A stretch of DNA of 64,000 nt. It comes from Ruminococcus sp. (lineage in GTDB: Bacteria; Bacillota; Clostridia; Oscillospirales; Ruminococcaceae). The translations under genes were made by a program, and so were the position numbers. Location of the stretch: the NCBI RefSeq assembly GCF_019423705.1, contig NZ_JAHZAX010000004.1, forward strand, positions 124,001-188,000. Direction: 5' to 3'. Shown piece after piece: positions 57,585 to 64,000 of the stretch. The first letter of the stretch is position 1. Every line of letters starts with the position of its first letter. Below the pieces are notes generated by a model. The model made no database searches, was not told the DNA's origin, and worked only from the letters and a program-made list of their open reading frames with translations.

Positions 57585-57613
57585 ACTATACCACACCCGA
57601 GGGCATATGTCAA
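57585..57613 (-). promoter_or_regulatory. Promoter of the metY transcript
   Basis: TTGACA (57613-57608), 17 nt, TATAGT (57590-57585) on the minus strand. Confidence 0.85.
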
Positions 57614-57720
57614 TAGGTTTTATGCGATTTTTAAGATTTTTGTGATATTTGATATTTTGTTGCCTTTTTTAACATCTTTTGACGTGATTTTGCACAAAGA
57701 GCGCTTGCGTGAGGGAGAAT

Positions 57721-57764
57721 AAATGGGGAATGAGGAATGAATGTATCGCCTGTGGAGATGATTT
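57721..57764 (+). repeat. GAGGAAT/ATCGCC hairpin repeat, copy 7 (degenerate)
   Basis: GGGGAATGAGGAATGAATGT followed by ATCGCC-TGT-GGAGATGA; the hairpin has one mismatch. Confidence 0.65.
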
Positions 57765-57828
57765 TTCTGCGTATTTACGCTGTTTTTATTGAAATTACAT
57801 AAAAGTTCGGGTATGCTTGTTTTTATAA

Positions 57829-57861
57829 TTGTATACCAATTGATTTTATTTTGGTTGACAA
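57829..57861 (+). promoter_or_regulatory. BirA operator of bioY
   Basis: TTGTATACC - 15 nt - GGTTGACAA, matching the Firmicutes BirA box (TTGTNAACC-N14/15-GGTTNACAA). It overlaps the -35 box, so biotin-loaded BirA would repress. Confidence 0.8.
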
Positions 57862-57883
57862 TTCGTTTTTTATATGATACAAT
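57855..57883 (+). promoter_or_regulatory. Promoter of bioY
   Basis: TTGACA (57855-57860), 17 nt, TACAAT (57878-57883). Confidence 0.85.
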
Positions 57884-57921
57884 ATTAAATGTCAAATAAA
57901 TCGTAAAGGACAGGATAGAAA

Positions 57922-58497
57922 ATGAATAATAATGCTAAAAACAAGACAAAAATGATAGTAGGCGTGGGCGTTATGGCGGCGATAATCGCTGTGCTTTCGC
58001 AGATAACCATTCCTCTGCCGACCCACGTTCCTGTAACGCTTCAGACATTTGCTGTTGCTCTTGCAGGTTATTTCCTCGGCTGGCAGGGCGGTGCTGCTGC
58101 GGCTTTAGTCTATGCGCTTCTTGGTGCGGTAGGCGTGCCAGTATTCGCCGGCTGGTCAGGCGGATTTGGTGTGATCACGGGCTACACAGGCGGATTTATT
58201 TACGGCTTTATCGTAATGGCTTTCCTCTGCGGACTTGGCGCAAAGTTCTGCTCAAACAAGATCAGCGGCAAGGTCATCGCTATCGCTCTTGGCATTGCAG
58301 GTCTTGCTTGCGATCATCTCCTTGGTGCTATCCAGTATGCTGCTATCGCTGACATTTCCCTTGGCAAGTCAATTCTTCTCGTATCTGTTCCTTATCTTGT
58401 AAAGGACATTATCTCAGTAGTTGCGGCTTATCTTATCAGCATTGAGATCGTCAGCCGTCTTGCAAAAACAGGCTGCTATGCTTACAAGAGGGCATAA
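57922..58497 (+). CDS. bioY: Biotin transporter S component BioY
   Basis: 191 residues, about six membrane helices. Family signature PLPTHVPVTLQTFAVALAGY near residue 32 and GWSGGFGVITGYTGGFIYGF around 85 are typical BioY. It works with an ECF module (EcfT/EcfA), which is not in the window. GGACAGG upstream of the ATG. BirA box in front confirms biotin control. Confidence 0.96.
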   Translation: MNNNAKNKTKMIVGVGVMAAIIAVLSQITIPLPTHVPVTLQTFAVALAGYFLGWQGGAAAALVYALLGAVGVPVFAGWSGGFGVITGYTGGFIYGFIVMAFLCGLGAKFCSNKISGKVIAIALGIAGLACDHLLGAIQYAAIADISLGKSILLVSVPYLVKDIISVVAAYLISIEIVSRLAKTGCYAYKRA

Positions 58498-58498
58498 T

Positions 58499-58948
58499 TT
58501 GCAGAGCGTTGAGAACATTTCGACGCTGAGATTTCATCATCTGCTGTGTTTGCCGCTTTTTAAGGGCAAGGGTTACAGCGACGGATTTTCGGTGAATATG
58601 CAGGCTGTCAAGGACAGGCTTGAGGGCAGCGGTGAGGCTGTGAAGCTTGTTTGCGAAAGCGATATGATATGCGCAAATTGTCCCAACAGGCTGCCTAAGG
58701 GCTGCAAGCTTGACGGGCAGGACAAGACCGTTTCCGACAAAGACAGGCTTGTGTGCGAGCTTTCGGGCATTGAAGAAAAGTGCGGTCTATCATATTTTGA
58801 GGCGCTCGAGAGGCTTAAAAGCAATATGAAAAAGTGCGATTTTGAGCGGCTATGCGGTGAATGTCGCTGGAACAAGCAGGGGCTTTGCGGCTATGACGAA
58901 TGGCTTGCGAGCGTTGAGACTGTGCTTGGTGCGGCGGAGACTAATTAA
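58499..58948 (+). CDS. DUF1284 domain protein
   Basis: 149 residues from TTG 58499. LRFHHLLCLPLFKGKGYSDG followed by FSVNM is the DUF1284 start; later CANCPNRLPKGCKL and C-rich end (CDFERLCGECRW ... GLCGY) suggest a metal or iron-sulfur site. TTG at 58499 is chosen: AGAGGG is 9 nt upstream and the family usually starts just before L-R-x-HH; an ATG at 58478 within bioY is an alternative. It follows bioY directly and may share its biotin-controlled transcript. Confidence 0.8.
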   Translation: MQSVENISTLRFHHLLCLPLFKGKGYSDGFSVNMQAVKDRLEGSGEAVKLVCESDMICANCPNRLPKGCKLDGQDKTVSDKDRLVCELSGIEEKCGLSYFEALERLKSNMKKCDFERLCGECRWNKQGLCGYDEWLASVETVLGAAETN

Positions 58949-58965
58949 AACGGATAATGATATTA

Positions 58966-59001
58966 AAACAGCGTTCCGATTATCACGGAGCGCTGTTTTT
59001 T
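58966..59001 (+). terminator. Terminator of bioY-DUF1284
   Basis: AACAGCG-TTCCG and CGGAG-CGCTGTT arms with T6. Confidence 0.85.
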
Positions 59002-59053
59002 GGTACACAATTATACATAGGCGTGGGCTATTGGGCTGCCCCTACACTTTATG

Positions 59054-59506
59054 TTATGTGCGTTCGTTATCCTGCGCCTTTTCAAGATAGGCTTTATATG
59101 CGGATTGGAATTTCTCATAGATATCGGGGAAATTCTTTTTTAGGCGAATGGGCTTTAGGTCGGCGGTGGTGAAGCAATGGGAGGTGTGGGCTGTGCAGGA
59201 TATTTTTTTCGTGGTGAGGTTGAAAACTTCGTAGCCCAGCTCATATGCGCAGCCGTTGAATTTCACAAGTTTGCAGCGAATCTCAAATTCGTCGCCGAAA
59301 CGGACTGGGTATTTATAATGTGTCTCCACCGACAGGACTGGGGAGACTATCCCACGGTTTTCGATCTCGTGAAAGGGGCAGCCGAGCTGATCCATAAGAT
59401 CGACCCTTGCTTCCTCAAGCCAGCGGACGTAATTTGAATGGTGAACGATATCCATTCTGTCGGTCTCGTAATAATAAGCTTTGCGCTTGTATGGTGTGAA
59501 TGTCAT
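59054..59506 (-). CDS. Acyl-CoA thioesterase, YbgC/4HBT type
   Basis: 150 residues, hot-dog fold. The motif YYETDRMDIVHHSNYVRWLE holds the catalytic Asp (D-x-M-x-x-V-x(H)-N-x-x-Y) of the 4-hydroxybenzoyl-CoA thioesterase class. The middle VETHYKYPVRFGDEFEIRCK is usual. Cleaves an acyl-CoA; substrate unknown. GAAGGA lies before the ATG. Stands alone between repeats. Confidence 0.9.
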   Translation of the reverse strand: MTFTPYKRKAYYYETDRMDIVHHSNYVRWLEEARVDLMDQLGCPFHEIENRGIVSPVLSVETHYKYPVRFGDEFEIRCKLVKFNGCAYELGYEVFNLTTKKISCTAHTSHCFTTADLKPIRLKKNFPDIYEKFQSAYKAYLEKAQDNERT

Positions 59507-59545
59507 AATGTGTCCTTCTTTCGGGTGATATATTTATATTGTCGC

Positions 59546-59574
59546 AAAAATAACGGGCGACCAAAGGTCGCCCC
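59546..59574 (-). terminator. Hairpin repeat acting as terminator of the acetylation cluster
   Basis: GGGCGACC-AAA-GGTCGCCC (59555-59573), followed on the minus strand by GTTATTTTTGC. Same unit as 2588, in the other orientation. Confidence 0.75.
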
Positions 59575-59580
59575 TGTAAA

Positions 59581-60750
59581 TTATTCCAGCCAAATAAAGT
59601 TATTATCTGTGTTCAAAAAGTCCATATTGTAAAGGAATATGACCTTTTTGATGCCGTTGTCCTTCACATATTCGCTGACGGTCTTGTCCATCATATGATA
59701 ATAGCGCATATCTATCATTGTGATGTGCTGATATTTGCTGGCGAAATATGGCATAACTGTGTTTGCGTAGCTGTCCTTTATAATAAGGACGTTCTCGTCG
59801 CTTTCGCCCTGTGTCTCGATCTTTGTGAGGGCGAAATTGCCGCCGAGGAATGTTGAATACTTGTCCTTTTTATCCTTGAAGCTTTCGTCGAAAAGGCTGT
59901 CGGACGTCTTGTTTTCCTGAACGTATTCCACGGAAAGCTTGTTGTCGGGGTCGGTATAAAGGTGCATAGTGTCGTATGCGGCGGAATATATCGGCGCTTT
60001 GGAATAAAGGGTGCCACGGAAATTCTCGATGTTCTCGATAGAATAATCCACCTGTGGGATATCCTCGTCCATTGTGTTCATAAGTGCGTCAAAGCCTATT
60101 TTTGCGCCCTCTGCCGTCCAATGGTGGTCGGTCTTATAGAAAACTTGCGTGCTCTTTGAAGCTTCTTTAAGCTGGTCATATGGGAAGCAAAGCTTTACTT
60201 TGTCGCTGAGGATAGAGCTTAGGAACTTCTCAGACTGGAGCTGATCGTCGGTCTGTGTGACGGCTGGGAGCTTGTCGCTCAGCACGGAAATTGCGTTTGG
60301 CACAAGTAGAAAGTTTACGTCAACGTCAGCGTCAAGGCTGTTCGCAAAGTCGTTTATACAGCCGATATTTTTCTCGATAAGGGCTTTGTTTTCCTGATAG
60401 TCCTGCAAATAATAGCCGTCGGAGCTGAAATACACGCCGTTTTGATAGCTCTTGAGGAGCGTTCTGTCAGTAGCGGTCTTTAGGCTCACGAGCTCGTCTT
60501 TCAGGAATATCTGATCGGACATATAGGTCTCGATATCGGTAGTGAACTCGCCGTCTTTCAGCTTTTCCCAAGAGAATTCGGGGGCTTGCTGGAGATATCT
60601 GTTCTCGTTTTCTGAAAATTCTCTGTCCTCAGAGATAAAGCTTGCCACCGCAAAGCCGAAAATGAAAAGCAGGAAGCAGACTGCCATTATATAATTCTTT
60701 AAATTGCTGTTTTTGCTGTTCTTGTTATTGTTATTGTTGTTATTTTCCAT
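59581..60750 (-). CDS. DHHW family protein (AlgX/SGNH-like)
   Basis: 389 residues. Asn/Lys-rich cytoplasmic start, one membrane helix (YIMAVCFLLFIFGFAVASFI), then an outer AlgX/SGNH-like domain: SENENRYLQQAPEFSW, FLLVPNAISVLSDKLP, TDHHWTAEGAK (DHHW motif with catalytic His-type residues), LIIKDSYANTVMPYF with the candidate catalytic Ser. Standard partner of MBOAT proteins, placing acetyl groups on glycans outside the cell. 21 nt after the MBOAT gene. Confidence 0.88.
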   Translation of the reverse strand: MENNNNNNNKNSKNSNLKNYIMAVCFLLFIFGFAVASFISEDREFSENENRYLQQAPEFSWEKLKDGEFTTDIETYMSDQIFLKDELVSLKTATDRTLLKSYQNGVYFSSDGYYLQDYQENKALIEKNIGCINDFANSLDADVDVNFLLVPNAISVLSDKLPAVTQTDDQLQSEKFLSSILSDKVKLCFPYDQLKEASKSTQVFYKTDHHWTAEGAKIGFDALMNTMDEDIPQVDYSIENIENFRGTLYSKAPIYSAAYDTMHLYTDPDNKLSVEYVQENKTSDSLFDESFKDKKDKYSTFLGGNFALTKIETQGESDENVLIIKDSYANTVMPYFASKYQHITMIDMRYYHMMDKTVSEYVKDNGIKKVIFLYNMDFLNTDNNFIWLE

Positions 60751-60771
60751 AATAGCTTAGCCCTCCCTCCT

Positions 60772-62187
60772 TTAAAATCTGAAATACAGAAACGGATTGA
60801 ACGAAATGCCTGCAAGATATGCAGTTGAAACTGCAAGCAGGACAAGGGCTGTCAATGGCTTTATTACAAAGCCGCAAGCTTGCGGAAGCTTGTTTTCAAG
60901 GACTGTGCAAAGCTTCTTTGGCAGGGGAGTTGAAGCGATGATAAGGATAATGATAGTAACGGCGTATTGCGAAAGCCAAAATACCGTTTGATGATTTATC
61001 ATCGGCAGGCCGCCTGCGCCGAACATATTTTTGAAATTCTGCGTGAGCTTGCCGAAATCTTCATAGGAGAATATTCCCCAGCCGATAACGATAAGGATAA
61101 GGGCGTAAAGGTGTCTGAAAAATGCAGGCAGCTTTGCGATAGCTTTGCCGAGGAAAAGCTTTTCGCAGAGGAGTATGATGCCGAAATAAACGCCCCAAAG
61201 CATAAAGTTCCAGTTTGCGCCGTGCCAAAAGCCTGTTAAAAACCACACGATCATAATGTTAAGGCATTGTCTTGCCTTGCCCTTACGGTTGCCGCCGAGA
61301 GGGATATAGACATAATCTCTGAACCAGCTTGAAAGGGACATATGCCAGCGTCTCCAAAAGTCTGTGATAGACTGGGAGATATAAGGATAATTGAAGTTCT
61401 CGAGAAAGTCAAATCCGAACATTTTTCCAAGACCTATTGCCATATCAGAATAGCCCGAGAAGTCAAAGTATATTTGGAAGGTGTATGCTATCACGCCCAG
61501 CCAGCTTGCGGCAACGCTGAGCTCTGACTGCGATGAATTTGATATGGTATCAAAAAGTGCACCGATATTGTTTGCGAGGATAACTTTCTTGCCGATACCG
61601 ATAGCAAAGCGCCACACGCCCTGTGCAAAGTTGTCGATAGTTTCACGGCGCTTTTCAAGCTGCTCTGCAACGTCGATGTATCTTACGATAGGGCCTGCGA
61701 TGAGCTGCGGGAAAAGTGCAACATAGGTGGCAAGGGTGAGGAAGTTTTTCTGACTTCTAACATCGCCCCTGTAAACGTCGATAACGTATGAAAGGGTCTG
61801 GAAGCTGTAAAATGATATTCCGATAGGCAGGGCAAGGCCGAGAGTTTTTATCTGCGTGCCGAAAATGCCGTTTGCCGCACCGATGAAAAAGTCTGTATAC
61901 TTGAAAAACAGCAGCAGGCCGAGGTTCCACACGACAGCGAAGAGCATCGATATGAGAGGAATGTGCTTGCCTGCGCCTTTTCGCTTTTTATCCGCAAGAA
62001 TGCCCGTTATATACGCCACAATGGTGGAAGCCAGCATAAGCACTATATAAACAGGTTCGCCCCAAGCGTAAAACACAAGGCTGAAAACAAACAGCACCAA
62101 GTTGCGCATTATGCGTGGGACGATGTAATATGTTATCAGTACAATAGGCAGAAAGGCGAACAAAAATGTTGTACTAGAAAAAAGCAT
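60772..62187 (-). CDS. MBOAT O-acyltransferase
   Basis: 471 residues with about 11-12 membrane helices. Contains QLIAGPIVRYIDVAEQLEKR, DFWRRWHMSLSSWFRDYVYI, PLGGNRKG, and the catalytic His region LTGFWHGANWNFMLWG, all as in AlgI/DltB-like proteins. Brings an acyl (probably acetyl) group across the membrane for transfer to a glycan by the DHHW protein. Same strand and tight order with 59581 and, upstream, 62242 and 62796. Confidence 0.93.
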   Translation of the reverse strand: MLFSSTTFLFAFLPIVLITYYIVPRIMRNLVLFVFSLVFYAWGEPVYIVLMLASTIVAYITGILADKKRKGAGKHIPLISMLFAVVWNLGLLLFFKYTDFFIGAANGIFGTQIKTLGLALPIGISFYSFQTLSYVIDVYRGDVRSQKNFLTLATYVALFPQLIAGPIVRYIDVAEQLEKRRETIDNFAQGVWRFAIGIGKKVILANNIGALFDTISNSSQSELSVAASWLGVIAYTFQIYFDFSGYSDMAIGLGKMFGFDFLENFNYPYISQSITDFWRRWHMSLSSWFRDYVYIPLGGNRKGKARQCLNIMIVWFLTGFWHGANWNFMLWGVYFGIILLCEKLFLGKAIAKLPAFFRHLYALILIVIGWGIFSYEDFGKLTQNFKNMFGAGGLPMINHQTVFWLSQYAVTIIILIIASTPLPKKLCTVLENKLPQACGFVIKPLTALVLLAVSTAYLAGISFNPFLYFRF

Positions 62188-62241
62188 AAATCAGTTACTC
62201 CTGTAAAATTTACGAAATGTTAGTCGCTTAGTCGCCTTGGT

Positions 62242-62757
62242 TTAGCCTATTATCTCTTTTGCCTTGTCGTTATCGTTTGAAAGGCAGAGGAAAACGTAAT
62301 TGCCCTTTGTTACAAGAACAGGGTCGTTAAGCTTTGTCATCTCTTCGGGAACGTAGTTCTCAAAAACTTTCTTCTGGCTCTCAACTCTTGCGGTGAGGGT
62401 GTCGGCGATAGTTTTTGCGGTGTCGGCGTCCTTGGCTTCAAAACAGTCGATCTCTTCTGCTGTTCCGCCTGAGGAGCTTACATATACTTTGCCCTTTACA
62501 TAGCTGTCGGCGGAAATACCGATGATCTTTTCGATCTTTGCTTCGTCAAGTTCTGCCATTTCGTCCTTGAACTCAACGCCGTCCTTAAGCTTGTCCGCAA
62601 CGGCTGCAACGTCGATATTCTCGTCTGTCTGAGCTTGTGCAGCGGAATTTGTCGAGCCTGTCGAACTGCTGTCAGAGCTTGAGCCGCAACCTGCGAGAGC
62701 TGCTGCTGATAAGCACATAACTGCCATAAGTGTGCAGAGAAATTTCTTTGTTTTCAT
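62242..62757 (-). CDS. DUF4358 lipoprotein
   Basis: 171 residues. Lipoprotein signal (MKTKKFLCTLMAVMCLSAAA, lipobox LAGC), Ser/Thr-rich spacer, then the DUF4358 domain (ADKLKDGVEFKDEMAELDEA ... VLVTKGNYVFLCLS). ATG at 62757 follows GGAAAG. DUF4358 genes usually stand with MBOAT/DHHW genes, as here; biochemical role unknown. Confidence 0.85.
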   Translation of the reverse strand: MKTKKFLCTLMAVMCLSAAALAGCGSSSDSSSTGSTNSAAQAQTDENIDVAAVADKLKDGVEFKDEMAELDEAKIEKIIGISADSYVKGKVYVSSSGGTAEEIDCFEAKDADTAKTIADTLTARVESQKKVFENYVPEEMTKLNDPVLVTKGNYVFLCLSNDNDKAKEIIG

Positions 62758-62795
62758 AATCTTTTCTTTCCTTTCTTTATAGTAAATATAGTCTA

Positions 62796-63671
62796 TTAAG
62801 TGTTGTCGATGATATAACCAAGCCATTTATCGCAGTATTCGCCGATAAGGTGGATTCCGTCGGTGGAAGCTTCCGCAGGAAGGTTTCCGCTGGCGTCTGA
62901 AACTGCGCCTGTGCAGTCGAGATAATTTATTCCCATCTGAGCGGCAACCTCCGAGATAGCCTGATTGAAAGTTGCAACGTTGGTGTTGTTTATGGAGTCG
63001 CCCTGCAAGCTTCTTTCAGCCGTTACAGGAAGTATGGACTCGGCATAGATAGCAGCGTTTGGCTGAATTTCCTGTATCTTTGTGATGAGCTGGGTGTAAT
63101 AGTCCTTGAATGTGTCGATATAAGGCCAGCCAAGCTCGTTGGTGCCGAGATTTATATAAATTCGTCCGTACTGTCTTTCGCCAAGAGCGTCGATAACAGT
63201 ACCGGCATTGCCGTTTGAAAGGGTGATGTTCTGATCGGTCATAACGGTGTCGATGTGCATACCGACAGAGCAGAGGAAGGTCGCCTTTGGTCTGTCGCAG
63301 TTATTTTGCAGACCGACTGTTCGTGAGTCGCCGATGAAAACAGCGTCCGCAAGGTCGTCGGCGTCATCGTGGACAACTTCTGAACTGTCGTCAACATTGC
63401 TTTCGTCAATGGAAGAGCTGTCGGCTTGTGAATCAGCCTCAGAACTGTTTGAGCTTGTATCTGTATCTATCGCCACGACAGAGCTTGAATTATTAGTAGT
63501 TTTATGCACTTTCACTGCTTTATTTGCGCTGCTTGTGCCGTGAAAGCCCCATATAACGGCAAATGCAAGGCAGGCTATACAGCTCAAAGACACGATGCCC
63601 TGCTGCTGACCTGCACGTTTATTTCTTAAATTTCGTATATTTCTTTCGTTTTGAATGTTTCGAGTATCCAT
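62796..63671 (-). CDS. SGNH/GDSL hydrolase, membrane-anchored
   Basis: 291 residues. One membrane helix near residues 27-45 (GIVSLSCIACLAFAVIWGFH), a Ser/Asp-rich spacer (55-105), then an SGNH domain: VFIGDSRTVGL (Ser in GDS), NLGTNELGW (Asn block) and DGIHLI (Asp/His). Probably acetyl-transferring or -removing on surface glycan in concert with the MBOAT cluster. ATG at 63671 follows AAAGGGAT. First gene of the cluster; own promoter. Confidence 0.9.
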   Translation of the reverse strand: MDTRNIQNERNIRNLRNKRAGQQQGIVSLSCIACLAFAVIWGFHGTSSANKAVKVHKTTNNSSSVVAIDTDTSSNSSEADSQADSSSIDESNVDDSSEVVHDDADDLADAVFIGDSRTVGLQNNCDRPKATFLCSVGMHIDTVMTDQNITLSNGNAGTVIDALGERQYGRIYINLGTNELGWPYIDTFKDYYTQLITKIQEIQPNAAIYAESILPVTAERSLQGDSINNTNVATFNQAISEVAAQMGINYLDCTGAVSDASGNLPAEASTDGIHLIGEYCDKWLGYIIDNT

Positions 63672-63718
63672 TTCGATCCCTTTCCCAAACGTATCTGATA
63701 CGATCCGTTTCAAAGACT

Positions 63719-63747
63719 ATCATAACATATTTTGTACTCTTTTTCAA
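63719..63747 (-). promoter_or_regulatory. Promoter of the acetylation cluster
   Basis: TTGAAA (63747-63742), 17 nt, TATGAT (63724-63719) on the minus strand. Confidence 0.78.
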
Positions 63748-63808
63748 GTGCTTTTTTGTCGAATTAAGGATTTTCTATACTTTTTACAAATTCGTGGCGG
63801 CAAGGCAC

Positions 63809-63855
63809 AAAAAAAGAGTCGGGAGGAGAAATATTAAAATTTCCCGCCCGACTTA
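63809..63855 (-). terminator. Terminator of the right-edge gene
   Basis: AAGTCGGGCGGGAAAT and ATTTCTCCTCCCGACT (imperfect) with T7 on the minus strand. Confidence 0.75.
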
Positions 63856-63896
63856 TTGTTGGCATTTTATTTGATTTTAAACCTTGTTATTTCTTC

Positions 63897-64000
63897 TTAT
63901 TTCCAAAGCTTTTCTGGATAGACGCCAGCTTCGATAAGCTTTGCGATCTCAGCCTTTACGCTTGGCTTGTCCTCGATATAAGTAACGCCGAACCACTTGT
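63897..64000 (-). CDS. 3' end of a gene, possibly a sugar nucleotidyltransferase
   Basis: Only the last 34 codons are in the window (KWFGVTYIEDKPSVKAEIAK ... GVYPEKLWK). The end WFGVTY-x-EDKP...GVYPEKLW resembles the C-terminus of NTP-transferase-type nucleotidyltransferases of Clostridia, as far as I can recall; the catalytic part lies outside. A terminator follows. Confidence 0.45.
   Translation of the reverse strand, partial: KWFGVTYIEDKPSVKAEIAKLIEAGVYPEKLWK

Noticed and set aside
1..64000. tRNA/rRNA genes and CRISPR arrays
   Set aside because: No T-arm-like GGTTCGAATCC patterns with acceptor pairing and no regularly spaced direct repeats were noticed on reading; a covariance scan was not possible.

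Overview
The window is a chromosomal segment of a low-to-mid GC, Gram-positive gut anaerobe of the class Clostridia, most like a Ruminococcus/Oscillospiraceae species. This rests on a pyrophosphate-type phosphofructokinase, the long IleRS and the archaeal-type ProRS with T-box control, an MBOAT/DHHW/DUF4358/SGNH acetylation cluster, BioY with a BirA operator, DUF6465 and DUF1284 proteins, and many TTGACA-N17-TATAAT promoters. I saw no rRNA, tRNA or CRISPR array.

Layout. 1-3.4 kb: end of nth, small conserved proteins, HU and an H1-like DUF6465 protein, an SH3-type membrane protein. 3.5-5.6 kb: a large palindrome, PPi-phosphofructokinase and a compact convergent locus that looks like a type I toxin-antitoxin pair. 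5.6-9.2 kb: ileS behind an Ile T-box. 9.5-15 kb: a LysR regulator, then MarR plus a heterodimeric ABC exporter. 15-20.5 kb: a secreted beta-helix protein, proS, a small membrane protein.

20,541-27,874 is the most notable part: a 7,282-bp integrated element (20,567-27,848) with TG...CA inverted ends, flanked by identical 26-bp direct repeats. It carries a DDE (IS481-like) recombinase, a ribbon-helix-helix regulator between divergent promoters, and a filamentous-phage (inovirus) morphogenesis row: ssDNA-binding protein, tiny coat candidate, terminator, pIII-like adhesin, four very small membrane proteins, Zot ATPase. Its replication module is a CRESS-DNA-virus-type Rep (HUH plus SF3 helicase) and a hairpin with TAGTATTAC in the loop. 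The Rep has one in-frame TAG and the pIII-like gene one frameshift, so this copy looks damaged.

28-36 kb: a LysR regulator and the complete F-type ATP synthase operon (a, c, c, b, delta, alpha, gamma, beta, epsilon) with two nearly identical tandem c-subunit genes. 36-43 kb: zinc-ribbon/SPFH proteins, a prohibitin-like protein and an O-antigen-ligase-like protein. 43.7-50 kb: rny, a Thr T-box driving a small membrane protein and thrS, then putP. 50-56 kb: fhs, a DUF3810 membrane metallopeptidase-like protein, a C39-like lipoprotein, tsaE, tsaB, rpiB. 56-59.5 kb: O-acetylhomoserine sulfhydrylase behind a leader that encodes a peptide ending Met-Cys-Pro-Ala-Met-Cys-Cys-Cys, bioY with a BirA box, a DUF1284 protein, a thioesterase. 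59.6-63.7 kb: DHHW protein, MBOAT acyltransferase, DUF4358 lipoprotein, SGNH hydrolase (probable envelope polysaccharide O-acetylation). The right edge holds the 3' end of another minus-strand gene.

Several families of short palindromic repeats are scattered between genes: a 130-bp MITE-like element (three copies), a GAGGAAT/ATCGCC hairpin repeat (seven copies) that sits right at gene ends, and short GGGGCGA hairpins, some of which can serve as terminators.
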